NCBI GenBank assembly: GCA_040756415.1
Contig: JBFLYZ010000035.1
Location: 1-37,576 of the forward strand
Origin: JBFLYZ01 sp040756415
GTDB taxonomy: Bacteria > Bacteroidota > Bacteroidia > JADZBD01
Length of the DNA stretch: 37,576 bases
Direction of reading: 5' to 3'
The notes below the pieces were generated by a model. The model was not told the DNA's origin. It made no database searches and saw nothing but the letters and a program-made list of their open reading frames with translations. The translations under genes were made by a program, and so were the position numbers. Each line of letters starts with the position of its first letter. The stretch's first letter is position 1. Below are positions 15,126 through 24,500 of this stretch, piece after piece.

Positions 15126-15584
15126 ATGAATGCCCATAAGATAATCGTTCTGCTCGCCACGCTGCTGATAGCCCTGACCGGCTTCGGGCAGCAAAAGCCC
15201 AAGCAGAAGACCAAGGAGGAGATCGAGGCCCTGCGCGTAGCCTATATCACCAAGAAGCTCAGCCTTACCACTGCCGAAGCGCAGGCCTTCTGGCCGCTGT
15301 ACAACGAGTATACCCAGAAGCGCGAAGACCTGCGCAAAGAGCATAAGCTCAAGATGAAGAAATACAAGGAGAGCGTAGACGAAATGACCGATGCCGATGC
15401 CCAGGCTTACATCGAGGCTGAAATGGCCTACCGGCAAAAGGACCTCGACCTGCAGAAGGATTTTTACAAGAAGCTGAAAGCCGTACTGCCCGCGAAAAAG
15501 ATCGTGCTGCTGGCCAAAGCGGAAGAAGATTTCAAAAAGCTGATACTCGAAGGACTGAGCGGGGATAAACCTGGCGGAAAATAA
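15126..15584 (+). CDS. Spy/CpxP-like periplasmic sensor protein
   Basis: A Sec signal peptide (residues 1-~21, ending TGFGQ) is followed by a lysine-rich all-alpha protein of 152 aa. The segment LSLTTAEAQAFWPLYNEYTQKR matches the LTxxQ-type pattern of the Spy/CpxP/heavy-metal-resistor family, with AEAQAFWPLY the form often seen in Bacteroidota proteins encoded next to ECF factors. Long helices rich in Lys, Glu and Asp follow, giving the expected antiparallel hairpin. The known relatives CnrX and CpxP sense metal or envelope stress and act on an anti-sigma factor or sensor kinase. By analogy this protein would bind the periplasmic tail of the membrane protein encoded 11 nt upstream. No clear metal-binding His/Met cluster is visible, so the signal is unknown. 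Confidence 0.8.
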   Translation: MNAHKIIVLLATLLIALTGFGQQKPKQKTKEEIEALRVAYITKKLSLTTAEAQAFWPLYNEYTQKREDLRKEHKLKMKKYKESVDEMTDADAQAYIEAEMAYRQKDLDLQKDFYKKLKAVLPAKKIVLLAKAEEDFKKLILEGLSGDKPGGK

Positions 15585-15586
15585 AC

Positions 15587-16783
15587 ATGACAAGAGCGCT
15601 TACCTTACTTCTCATCCTCATCCAAAGCTCAGCAATGAGCTTTGCCGGCATTTCAGGCGACTCATCGGGCAGCGGTGAAAAGCACAGGCCGCCCAGGCAT
15701 TATTTCAGCGCCACCATTTATTCCAACTACTACTACACCCCCAGGCGCGCCCTGGGTAACAACAAGCTGGGGCTTACCTCCTACCAGTTCACGCAATCGA
15801 GCACGGGATTTTATGTTCCGCTGATCACCAGGGACTATCACCGCAGCGACAGCACCGTACTGCCCAACCTGAGCATACTGCTGGTGGGAAATTACCAGGC
15901 GTCTACCCCGGTATTCGGAGGGCTGCAGTCCGAGCACCGGCTGACCAAGACCACCGTGGGTTTCCGCTTCTTTTACAACAACGGAAAAAAGAATATCTGG
16001 TTCGTGAACATAGGACCGCTCTTTACGCAGGACAGCCGCTCGCGCTTCGACCCGGTGAAACACTCCACCTTCCTGCTGGTGTTCAACCGTACGGAGAGCG
16101 AGAAGTTCAGTTGGAGACTGGGCTTCACCAAGACATTTATCTTCGGCAATAAATTCCACCTGCCCGTGATCGGCCTGCGTTTCGGCCGGCTGGACGGAAC
16201 CTACTTCAGCATACAATTTCCCAGGAATATGTCCATCAATTTTCCGATGGGCAGGCAATTCTCCGGCAGCGTGTACTGGAAACCCATGGGCGGGCTGTAC
16301 GATTTCGCCAACGTAGACAGCATCAAAACCTCCCTCGACACCACCTTGCTTTATAACGGCCGCGACTCCATCGTTCAGTTCGGCCGATCGGAGTTTATCG
16401 TGGGGGCCAACATCACCTGGTCGCCCAGCCGCTTCTTCTCCTGCTTTGTCAGCTCGGGCCTTACCATGGCCAACCACATTTCCTTTGCCTCGTACCAGAA
16501 TAATCCCAACAAGTTCAAAACGCTCAAGCCCTTCTATTTCCAGAGCGTGCGCAGCTCTTATTTCATCAACGCAGGCATCACCATCCGCTTCGGGAAAGTG
16601 AAGAAGGTATATAACAACTACACCATGTACGATATGATGGACCTGAACAACACCTTCGACCCGGGCGATAACAACGACAACATCGGCAACAGCGATATCC
16701 CCAAACCGGGCGACATGAACACCATCAGGAAGATACAGTACAAGGATGTGGAGGACCTGCTGGAGATAGAGGATATCTATTAG
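15587..16783 (+). CDS. Predicted outer-membrane beta-barrel protein (DUF6268-like)
   Basis: The protein has a signal peptide (residues 1-20, SSAMSFAG), then alternating amphipathic strands with aromatic girdles (FSATIYSNYYYTP, KTTVGFRFFYNN, NIWFVNIGPLF, FSWRLGFTKTFIF, FSGSVYWKPMGGLYDF, SSYFINAGITIRFGK), about 12-14 in number. It ends in an acidic, asparagine-rich tail. The pattern fits a porin-like or DUF6268-type outer-membrane protein; the family name is a guess. The start lies 2 nt after the stop of the Spy-like gene, so it belongs to the ECF operon. It may be the output of the sigma factor, or the protein that the pathway monitors. It converges with the OmpA-family gene at 16808. Confidence 0.7.
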   Translation: MTRALTLLLILIQSSAMSFAGISGDSSGSGEKHRPPRHYFSATIYSNYYYTPRRALGNNKLGLTSYQFTQSSTGFYVPLITRDYHRSDSTVLPNLSILLVGNYQASTPVFGGLQSEHRLTKTTVGFRFFYNNGKKNIWFVNIGPLFTQDSRSRFDPVKHSTFLLVFNRTESEKFSWRLGFTKTFIFGNKFHLPVIGLRFGRLDGTYFSIQFPRNMSINFPMGRQFSGSVYWKPMGGLYDFANVDSIKTSLDTTLLYNGRDSIVQFGRSEFIVGANITWSPSRFFSCFVSSGLTMANHISFASYQNNPNKFKTLKPFYFQSVRSSYFINAGITIRFGKVKKVYNNYTMYDMMDLNNTFDPGDNNDNIGNSDIPKPGDMNTIRKIQYKDVEDLLEIEDIY

Positions 16784-16796
16784 GCCGGGCTTCGGC
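16784..16796. terminator. Small hairpin between convergent genes
   Basis: GCCG (16784-16787) and CGGC (16793-16796) form a short stem in the 24-nt gap between convergent stop codons. The stem is only 4 bp and no long T-run follows, so termination here is weakly supported. Confidence 0.25.
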
Positions 16797-16807
16797 TAAG
16801 ATATTTT

Positions 16808-18787
16808 CTACTTCGCCACGATCCTGAACTCCGTGCGCCTGTTGTTCTGCCGGCCCGCATCGGTATCGTTGGTATCAACGGGAATGGTCTCGCCAAAGCC
16901 CTTGTAGGACAGACGCTCTTTCATAATGCCTTTGTCGATCAGGTATTGATATACCGCTTTTGCGCGGTTATCCGATAGCGTCATATTCGATTTATCATCG
17001 CCCACGTTATCCGTATGCCCGCGCAGCTCGATCTTGAACGATGGGTTCTTCTGCAAAAAATCAACCAGCTTATCCAGTTCCACCTTCGACTCCGGCCTCA
17101 GGTCGAACTTACCCGTTTCGAAGAACACGTTATCCAGGCGCACGATCTCATCCACGTTGGGCTTCACCATGGGCACATCCATGTAAAAGGGCTTGTCGAC
17201 CGGGCTTTCCTTCAGCGAGAAATTCTTGGAGTAGAACAAATAGCCGGGCATGGAAACGTTCAGCGCGTAATCCTTGTTGGCCGGGAGACAAACCAGGAAC
17301 TCGCCATTACCGGGATTGGAATACGACAGCACCGCCTGCTTGCCCGTGGCCAGGTCGATCAGCTCGAACATGGCCGAAAGCGGGGCCTTGGTCTGCTTGT
17401 CGTACACCTTCCCTTTCATGTACGTGATCTTCTCGGGCTTAAGCTGCTGGGGCAGCTCGAACACATAGATATCCATGCCACCGTAACCGCCTTTGCGGTC
17501 GGAGGCGAAATAGGCGTACTTGCCTTTGGCATCCACCAAAAGGCTGTTCTCATCCGCGCTGGTGTTGATGGGGTAACCCAGGTTCACCGGCTTTCCCCAG
17601 GTGCCATCGGGCTGGCGCCTGCACATGTAAATATCCATACCGCCCATACCTACGTGTCCGTCAGAGGCAAAATACAGGGTCTGGTTATCGGGGTGTATAT
17701 AAACCGATTCTTCCTTGCCGGAAGTGTTGATATGATCGGGCAGCTTTTCGGGCTTTGACCAGGAACCGTCATCCTGCAGCACCGAAACATAAATATCATT
17801 CTGCTTGATCCCTCCTTTCGAAATAGTACCGCGTATGAAGTACAGCGTTTTCCCGTCAGAAGAAAAAGAAGGCTGGGTCTCCCACTGCTTGGAATTGACC
17901 GGTGCGCCTATGTTCACCGGCTTGGTCCACTTATCGCCCACCTGCTGCGAATAAAAAATGTCGCAGCTTCCGTAACCCTGCTTGCCCGGGCCGTAATCTC
18001 CCATCTCGGCACAGGCAACAAAGAACAGTATCTGCCCGTCAACCGATAAGGCCGGGGCTCCTTCATTGCCGGGCGTATTGATATTCTTGCCCACGCTTAC
18101 GGCCGGTGACCATTTGCCGCCCACGTTCTTCGATACGAAAAAATCCTCCTGCCAGTCGGTGGCGGGGTTGCTGGGATCAGGGCGCACGTTGCGGGTAAAA
18201 AGAAGCGTGAGGTCATCGGCCGTAATAGCGGGGAAATACTCATAGCCATCGGTATTGATCTCCGCGCCCATGTTCACCGGGTTAAAGGGTACCGGGTTCT
18301 TCATGGCCTCGATGGCGAACTCGCAGTTCTTGATGTCCTGCAGCGAAAGGGCGTGCATAAGCGAATCCAGTTTGGGCGACTTGAGATATTCCTGGTAGTG
18401 CATCTTGGCATCGGCATACATTCCTTTCATCAGCTCCAGGCGGGCCAGGGAAAAGAAGGTGCCGCGGTAAAAATCCGGGTTGAGGGCAACCGCCTTTTTC
18501 AGGGATTCGATGGCCTTGTCGTACTGCTTCATATCGCTGTACACGTAACCCATCATGGTATAGGCCTCCACGAAGCTGGGGTCCTTGTCCACGGCCGTCT
18601 GCAATTCCTCCAGCGCTTTTTCATTATTGCGCTGGTCGTAATACTCCAGGGCCTTTTCATAGGCCTTCACGGCCTTGTTATTGGTGGAGGAATACTTTCC
18701 TCCATCCTTCTGGGCCCGGCAGGCGGGTGCGAAAACGGCAATATGGATTACCAGCAGGAATAAGGAAAAGGCAGCAGTGCGTGTCAT
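16808..18787 (-). CDS. PorE-like TPR / beta-propeller / OmpA-domain envelope protein
   Basis: Domain order: signal sequence with a possible lipobox (FAPAC, Cys23); TPR repeats (~37-135, ending ALNPDFYRG); a WD40/PD40-like propeller (~185-455) with repeated SxDGxxLxF and SDRKGGYGGMDIYV motifs; a carboxypeptidase-regulatory-like fold (~456-540, GKVYDKQTKAPL); and a C-terminal OmpA domain (~553-659) with the peptidoglycan-binding motif IELRGHTDNVGDDKSN and LSDNRAKAVYQYL. This is the architecture described for PorE, a type IX secretion accessory lipoprotein that tethers the machinery to peptidoglycan. Other T9SS genes are not nearby, so the T9SS assignment is inference from architecture. Several paralogues of this build usually occur in one genome. 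It lies 32 nt after queE, so co-transcription is possible. Confidence 0.82.
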   Translation of the reverse strand: MTRTAAFSLFLLVIHIAVFAPACRAQKDGGKYSSTNNKAVKAYEKALEYYDQRNNEKALEELQTAVDKDPSFVEAYTMMGYVYSDMKQYDKAIESLKKAVALNPDFYRGTFFSLARLELMKGMYADAKMHYQEYLKSPKLDSLMHALSLQDIKNCEFAIEAMKNPVPFNPVNMGAEINTDGYEYFPAITADDLTLLFTRNVRPDPSNPATDWQEDFFVSKNVGGKWSPAVSVGKNINTPGNEGAPALSVDGQILFFVACAEMGDYGPGKQGYGSCDIFYSQQVGDKWTKPVNIGAPVNSKQWETQPSFSSDGKTLYFIRGTISKGGIKQNDIYVSVLQDDGSWSKPEKLPDHINTSGKEESVYIHPDNQTLYFASDGHVGMGGMDIYMCRRQPDGTWGKPVNLGYPINTSADENSLLVDAKGKYAYFASDRKGGYGGMDIYVFELPQQLKPEKITYMKGKVYDKQTKAPLSAMFELIDLATGKQAVLSYSNPGNGEFLVCLPANKDYALNVSMPGYLFYSKNFSLKESPVDKPFYMDVPMVKPNVDEIVRLDNVFFETGKFDLRPESKVELDKLVDFLQKNPSFKIELRGHTDNVGDDKSNMTLSDNRAKAVYQYLIDKGIMKERLSYKGFGETIPVDTNDTDAGRQNNRRTEFRIVAK

Positions 18788-18819
18788 ACGTTCTTATTTA
18801 TTATCAAAAAGCGGGCCCC

Positions 18820-19473
18820 TCAGGGTATACCCATGTATTTATGCGTTTGCAGCGAGACCATCCATTGCGGATACTGCTGCACGTACTCGATGATGAGCGG
18901 GAGCATTTCGTTCCTGCGGCTCCATTCCGGCTGCAGGAAGAGATGGCAGTCCTTCCTGACCCGGGCCGCATTGCTTTCGGCCCAGCGCAGGTCGTCCCTG
19001 TTATACGCGATCACCTTCAGTTCGTTGGCTTTGGCGAAATTCTCTTCCAGCACGGGCGCGTTCTTTTTCGGTGAAAGGCAGATCCAGTCCCAGCTTCCGC
19101 TGACCGGGTAAGCGCCAGAAGTCTCCAGGAAAGTCAGGATACCCATTTGCCTCAACTGCGCGGTGAGGTAAGAAAGGTTATACATGGCCGGTTCGCCACC
19201 GGTCACCACCACGGCCCCTGCCGGCACGGCAGCCGCGTTGCTCACGATCGCATCGGCACGGGTAAGCGGGTGCAATTCCGCATCCCAGCTTTCCTTTACA
19301 TCACACCAGTGGCAGCCCACATCGCAGCCACCAATGCGGATGAAATATGCGGCCTTGCCCGTATGAAAACCTTCGCCCTGTATGGTATAGAATTCCTCCA
19401 TCAGCGGCAGCAGCTTTCCCTCCGCCAGGGCCGAACCGTCCTCTTTGCTCACCGTTCTCAGCAGCGTATCCAT
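18820..19473 (-). CDS. queE: 7-carboxy-7-deazaguanine synthase (QueE)
   Basis: Radical SAM enzyme that rearranges 6-carboxy-5,6,7,8-tetrahydropterin to 7-carboxy-7-deazaguanine in queuosine/7-deazapurine synthesis. The [4Fe-4S] cluster motif CxxxCxxC is present as Cys50, Cys54 and Cys57 (GCDVGCHWCDV). The SAM-binding VTGGEP is at ~90-95. The substrate-contacting EEFYTIQGEGFHTG lies upstream of the cluster and is characteristic of QueE. The length of 217 aa is normal. No queC, queD or queF is adjacent, so the other steps must be encoded elsewhere. It is divergent from the TPR-phosphatase gene at 19527, across a 53-nt region. Confidence 0.93.
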   Translation of the reverse strand: MDTLLRTVSKEDGSALAEGKLLPLMEEFYTIQGEGFHTGKAAYFIRIGGCDVGCHWCDVKESWDAELHPLTRADAIVSNAAAVPAGAVVVTGGEPAMYNLSYLTAQLRQMGILTFLETSGAYPVSGSWDWICLSPKKNAPVLEENFAKANELKVIAYNRDDLRWAESNAARVRKDCHLFLQPEWSRRNEMLPLIIEYVQQYPQWMVSLQTHKYMGIP

Positions 19474-19513
19474 GCTGACGTAAAATTACGGATTTAGTCT
19501 CAGGAATTTCAGC

Positions 19514-19521
19514 TAAATTTA
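19514..19521. promoter_or_regulatory. Palindromic near-consensus -7 box TAAATTTA between queE and a phosphatase gene
   Basis: TAAATTTA is its own reverse complement and matches TAnnTTTG at all but the last base on both strands. It ends 5 nt before the ATG at 19527. A second near match, TAATTTTA, lies close to the queE start on the minus strand. Weak evidence, no -33 box. Confidence 0.25.
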
Positions 19522-19526
19522 TCCTG

Positions 19527-21470
19527 ATGAAATTCCGTGCCGCATTATCCTTCCTGCTGCTTGCGCACCTCGTGCCCGCGCAGGAAGAAAAAAAGGTCGG
19601 CCAGATCGATTCCCTGAAGAACGAATTGATATCCGCTGACGACAGCGCGCGCATCGGCCTGCTGTATTCCATTGCCGGCCTGTATAAATTCGCCAATACG
19701 GACAGCGGCATGCTGTACCTCAAAAAGCTGCTGAACGAAACAAAAAGGCAGCAGAACAGGAAAGAAGAGGGCAAATGCTATATGCTTTATGCCAGCTATT
19801 ATACCAGTGCCGGCAACTGGGAGGCCACGAACGAGTATTACCTCAAGGCCCTGAGGGTGCGAGAAGAGATACGCGATACGGCCGGAATAGGAAACGTCTA
19901 CATAGGGATGGGCCGTATTTATATGGCCCAGCGGAACTACGTGAAGGCGAAAGAGGTGCTCACCAAAGCCCTGGAGCTGTTGCAGAGGCATCCCAGCGAA
20001 CCGAACAGCCTGGCCCTGGCCAACATGGACCTCGCCTCGGCTTATTTCCACCTGGGCGACACCGCCAAATGCTTTGAGCTGAACTACGAAGCCGTACGAA
20101 TAAGAAAAAAAATACCGAATTACGGATGGTACGTGTTCATCACCGAGCTTGGCATTGCGCGGCTGTTCATCGAAACGAGGCAATATGATTCGCTGAAGGT
20201 CTATCTCGACCGCTTTACGAACTCCACCGACACCTCCTGGTCTCCTCCAGAAGCCTTCATGCTGCCGCTCTGGTGCAAGTACTATTCGGGCACCGGCCGG
20301 CATGAGCAGGCCATAACCTGCGCAAAACGCATGCTGGATAACGCGGAAAAGGCCCGGTCGCAACCCGCTATCATGGAGGCCTGCCAGTACCTGGCCGGGG
20401 CCTATGAGGCCGCTGGCATGTGGTCGGAAGCCATTCCTTATTTTTCGCGGTACGATAAGCTGAAAGATTCGCTGAGCGATTCGGAGAGTATGAAGAAGAT
20501 CGCCATGGCGCAGGCGCAGTTCGAAGTGGAGAAAAAAGACAAGCAGATATTGCTGCTGAATGCCGACAACAATAAAAAACAACTGGTCCTGTACGCTTAC
20601 ACGGGAGGGGCCCTTCTGGTGAGCGTGTTGCTCGTGTTCGTGGCCCGCAACCTGTCGCAGAACAGGAAAGCCAACAAGGCGCTCAGCGAAACGAAACGGA
20701 TCATCGCGCAGAAGAACCAGGAGATAACCGACAGCATCAACTATGCCCAGCGCATACAGGAGGCCATACTGCCCGCGCGCGGGATCAAGTACAGGCATTT
20801 CCCTGACGCATTCGTGCTGTTCAGGCCCCGCGATGTGGTAAGCGGTGACTTTTACTGGTTCTCGGCAAGGGGCAGCAAAAGGCTCATCGCTGCGGCCGAC
20901 TGCACGGGGCATGGCGTGCCTGGCGCCTTCATGAGCATGCTGGGCAATACTTTCCTGGGCGAGATCGTGAACGAGAACGGGACCACCTCGCCCGATGAGG
21001 TGCTCGATCAGTTGCGGTCGAAGATCGTCTCCGCGCTCAAGCAGGAGCAAAACACCGATTCAAAGGATGGGATGGATATTGCCCTTTGCGTGTTCGATGA
21101 CGCGAACAATACCCTCGAGTTCAGCGGAGCCTATAACCCGCTCTACCACATCCGTAACGGGGAGCTGCGCGAGATACGGGGCGACAAGCAGCCCGTAGGG
21201 CTGAGTTTCGGGGAACCGAAGCCTTTCACCAGGCATACCATCCCGCTTCAGCAGGGCGACTGCTTCTATATTTTTTCTGACGGCTACGCCCACCAGTTCG
21301 GGGGGAAGGACAGGAAAAAGTTCAAGTACAGCCGCCTGAAGGGGCTGCTACTGGAAGTACACCGTAAACCCATGAGCGAGCAGGAGGAGATACTTCACCA
21401 GGCATTTATTGACTGGAAAGGCCCTTTCGAGCAAATTGACGATGTGCTGGTAATAGGCGTCAGGGTATGA
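19527..21470 (+). CDS. TPR sensor - transmembrane - SpoIIE/PP2C phosphatase
   Basis: Probable signalling protein serine/threonine phosphatase. A signal peptide (1-18, LVPAQ) leads into a periplasmic array of TPR-like helices (~25-320; ANMDLASAYFHLGD is typical), then one TM helix (~353-373), a short coiled linker ending ITDSINYAQRIQEAIL, and a SpoIIE-type PP2C domain (~420-647). Metal-site residues are present: Asp441 in GDFYW, Asp458 in ADCTGHG, Asp517 in DGMD, Asp585 in SDGYA and the C-terminal IDD. Where its two neighbours have SDGYADQFGG, this protein has His at the second Asp position (SDGYAHQFGG). Families of this type dephosphorylate STAS antagonists of anti-sigma kinases (SpoIIE, RsbU); the partner here is unknown. 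It is the first of three phosphatase genes in a row. Confidence 0.87.
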   Translation: MKFRAALSFLLLAHLVPAQEEKKVGQIDSLKNELISADDSARIGLLYSIAGLYKFANTDSGMLYLKKLLNETKRQQNRKEEGKCYMLYASYYTSAGNWEATNEYYLKALRVREEIRDTAGIGNVYIGMGRIYMAQRNYVKAKEVLTKALELLQRHPSEPNSLALANMDLASAYFHLGDTAKCFELNYEAVRIRKKIPNYGWYVFITELGIARLFIETRQYDSLKVYLDRFTNSTDTSWSPPEAFMLPLWCKYYSGTGRHEQAITCAKRMLDNAEKARSQPAIMEACQYLAGAYEAAGMWSEAIPYFSRYDKLKDSLSDSESMKKIAMAQAQFEVEKKDKQILLLNADNNKKQLVLYAYTGGALLVSVLLVFVARNLSQNRKANKALSETKRIIAQKNQEITDSINYAQRIQEAILPARGIKYRHFPDAFVLFRPRDVVSGDFYWFSARGSKRLIAAADCTGHGVPGAFMSMLGNTFLGEIVNENGTTSPDEVLDQLRSKIVSALKQEQNTDSKDGMDIALCVFDDANNTLEFSGAYNPLYHIRNGELREIRGDKQPVGLSFGEPKPFTRHTIPLQQGDCFYIFSDGYAHQFGGKDRKKFKYSRLKGLLLEVHRKPMSEQEEILHQAFIDWKGPFEQIDDVLVIGVRV

Positions 21471-21471
21471 T

Positions 21472-21486
21472 GCCCCGGTTCGGGGC
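21472..21486 (+). terminator. GC hairpin just after the first phosphatase gene
   Basis: GCCCCG (21472-21477), loop GTT, CGGGGC (21481-21486) begins 1 nt after the stop codon. It may terminate or attenuate readthrough into the next phosphatase gene. A second possible pairing, GGGCT with AGCCC (to 21494), overlaps it. No T-tract. Confidence 0.35.
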
Positions 21487-21526
21487 TACAGCCCTTATCC
21501 CAGTCCCCGACTAAAGGAGAATTGCC

Positions 21527-21534
21527 TATATTTA
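21527..21534 (+). promoter_or_regulatory. Near-consensus -7 box TATATTTA for the propeller-phosphatase gene
   Basis: It differs from TAnnTTTG only at the last base and lies 33 nt before the ATG at 21568, beyond a GC hairpin, so the second phosphatase gene may have its own promoter. No -33 box seen. Confidence 0.3.
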
Positions 21535-21567
21535 CTGCACGAGCAAGGGACCCCGCTTGTATCCTTT

Positions 21568-24500
21568 ATGCGCAATACCTTTTTTTGCCTCTTGCTGCTG
21601 ATACAGGCAGCCAGCCAAGCACAGAACTATAACATCCGCAATTTCCTGCTGGAAGACGGGCTCCCGCAGTCGCAGGTGTTCGACATCATCCAGGACAGCA
21701 AAGGTTACTTATGGGTGGCCACGGTGGGAGGTGGCGTGGCGCGCTTTGACGGGAAAAAATTTACCGTTTACAATACCGAAAACGGCCTGAGCGATAACCA
21801 GGTGACAGATATCCTGGAAGACAAGCAGGGCGCCATCTGGTTTGCCACCCATAGCGGCATATCACGGTTTGACGGAAAGAGCTTTATCACCTATGGCGAA
21901 AAGCAAGGCCTTCCGGGCGGCACCGTGCTTTGTATGGCGCAAGACCGGAAAGGTGTTATCTGGGCGGGCACTGAACGCGGTGGCCTTTTCCGGCTTGAAA
22001 AAGAAGGGTATTTCAAAAAGATACCGGTTGCCGAGCTGGAGAACGCGGTAAGGATAGATGCGGTAAGGGCCATATTCCCCGACAAGTCCGGAAAAGTATG
22101 GGTGGGTACTGATGCCGGGGCTTTTGTGTTCGGTGACCAGGGCTACTCCCATTATGACGCATCCACGGGCATCTGCGGCACAGGTATCTGGTCCATCGGC
22201 CAGGACCATTTCGGAAACATCTGGTTCGGCACTTTCGGAATGTCGATGTGCAGGTATGACGGAAAGAGCTTCAAAAAATTCGGGCCTGACGAAGGGATAA
22301 ACAGCAAAGTGGTGCTCTCAATATTCGAAGACGATGAGCACCATATATGGGCGGGCACGGATGGCGCGGGCGTGTTCAAGATACGGAACAACCATGCCGA
22401 CTCCTCCGGGGTGCTGCTCAGTCTCAACGAGAACAACGGGCTTTCGAGCAACCGCGTACGCTGCATCTTCCAGGATAAGGAAGGCAACATATGGATCGGT
22501 ACGGATGGTGGCCTTTCCAGGTTCGACAGGGGGATGTTCACCACCTACAATACGAAAGACGGGCTAAGCAGCAATTTTGTCCTTTCATTCCTTGAAGACG
22601 AGAAAGGAGGCATACTGATGGGTACCCAAACGGGCATCAATTATTTTGATGGGCAGAGCGTGTCGGCTTTTAAGCCGGGCGGAAAAGACATGAACAGCCT
22701 GATCTGGTCTATGCTGCTCGATTCCAGGAAGAGGCTTTGGGTGGGCACTTATCTCCAGGGGCTTTACATGGCCGATGGTAAAAAAGTAACCCAATACTCC
22801 TCCAAAGGGATGGGCCTCTCCAATGACGTGATCTTTGATATCGCTGAGGATACCGAAGGCAACATCTGGATCGGTACCGATTACGGCATAGCCGTTGTTT
22901 ATCATGATACCCTCTATGACCTGAACGACACAAAAAGCATTACCAGGAGCAGGATACGCGCGATCTGCATCGACAGCAAAAAGAACATCTGGTTCGGGAC
23001 CAGGTCGGGGCTGATACGGTACACCCCGTCAGGCTCCAGGCCGGCCATAAGCGATTTCGAGTATGTTCACCTGAACGAAAAGATAGACAAGTCTGTTATT
23101 TTTTCAGTCCTTGAAGATGATCAGGGATTCATCTGGCTCGGCACGTATGGAGCCGGGGTGGTTCGCCTGAACCCAACCAATAATTCGTTCATTAACCTGA
23201 CGCAGGCTGACGGGCTGAGCAGCAATGCCGTTCTATCCATGGTGCTTGACGGCAAATACCTGTGGATCGGCACGATCAGCGGCATTAACCGTTTTGACCT
23301 GGAACTGTACAATACGCAGTTTAAAAAGCAGTTCCGGCATTTTGGAAAGGCCGATGGCTTCAGCGGAATTGAGGTGAACCAAAATGCGGTTATGAAAGAT
23401 TCGAAGGGCAATATCTGGTTTGGTACGGGTTCAGGGGCCGTTAAATACGATCACCGCTACGACCGCGAAAATAAGATCGAACCCCAGACCATGGTCAGCG
23501 GCATCCGGCTTTTTTTCCAAAGCCCCGACTGGCTCCAGTTCTGCGACAGCCTGGATGGCTTTACCTGGCTTCCGCTGCGTCTTGAATTGCCGTATAATCA
23601 GAATCACCTTACCTTCGATTATATAGGCATCAATCTCACCGCCCCTGAAAAGGTTCGCTACCAATTCATGCTCGAAGGGCTGGACAAGGACTGGTCGCCC
23701 GTTACCACCGAGATATATGCCTCCTATCCCAGCATCCCCCCCGGTGAATATACCTTCCTGGTTAAAGCCTGCAATAACGAAGGCGTCTGGAACAGCCAGC
23801 CTGCACGCTTCTCTTTTGTCATTCATCCCCCTTTCTGGAAGACCACCTGGTTTTACTCCGCCTGTGCGGTGATCATGCTGGCCGGCACCCTCTCATTCAG
23901 CATGCTCCGCACGCGCACGCTCCGGAAAGCCAAGAAAAGGCTCGAACAGGAAGTCCAGAACCGCACCCGCGAGCTGCATGAGAAAAACCTGACCCTCGAA
24001 GAGAAGAACCAGATCATCGAAGCCAAGAACAAGGATATTACCGATAGCATTCATTATGCCCGGCAGATCCAGCAGGCCATACTGCAATCGGAAGAATACA
24101 TGCTGAACATCCTGCCCCGGCATTTTGCATACCTCAGGCCCAAAGATGTGGTGAGCGGTGATTTTTACTGGGCTTACGAGGCAACAGAAAGAGCGACCGC
24201 CAATAAGAAGGTGATCTGGGCCGCTGTTGACTGCACGGGCCATGGCGTGCCGGGTGCTTTTATGAGCATGATCGGCAACAGCCTGCTGAACGAGATCATC
24301 ATCGAGAACAGGATCACGGAACCCGACAGGATATTGAACCTGCTGCGCGAAAAGATCATCAAGGCGCTGGAGCAGAAAGGGAATAGCGGCACGCAGCGTG
24401 ACGGGATGGATGTGGCCTTGTGTGTCTGGGATAAAGTGAGCAATACCTTAAGTTATTCAGGCGCGAACAACCCGATCTACGTGATTTCGCAGGGCAAGCT

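Noticed and set aside
19545..21050. Long open frame antisense to the first TPR-phosphatase gene (about 501 codons)
   Set aside because: The plus-strand frame has clear TPR and PP2C motifs; the antisense product has none and shares the usual His/Leu/Val-rich shadow composition.
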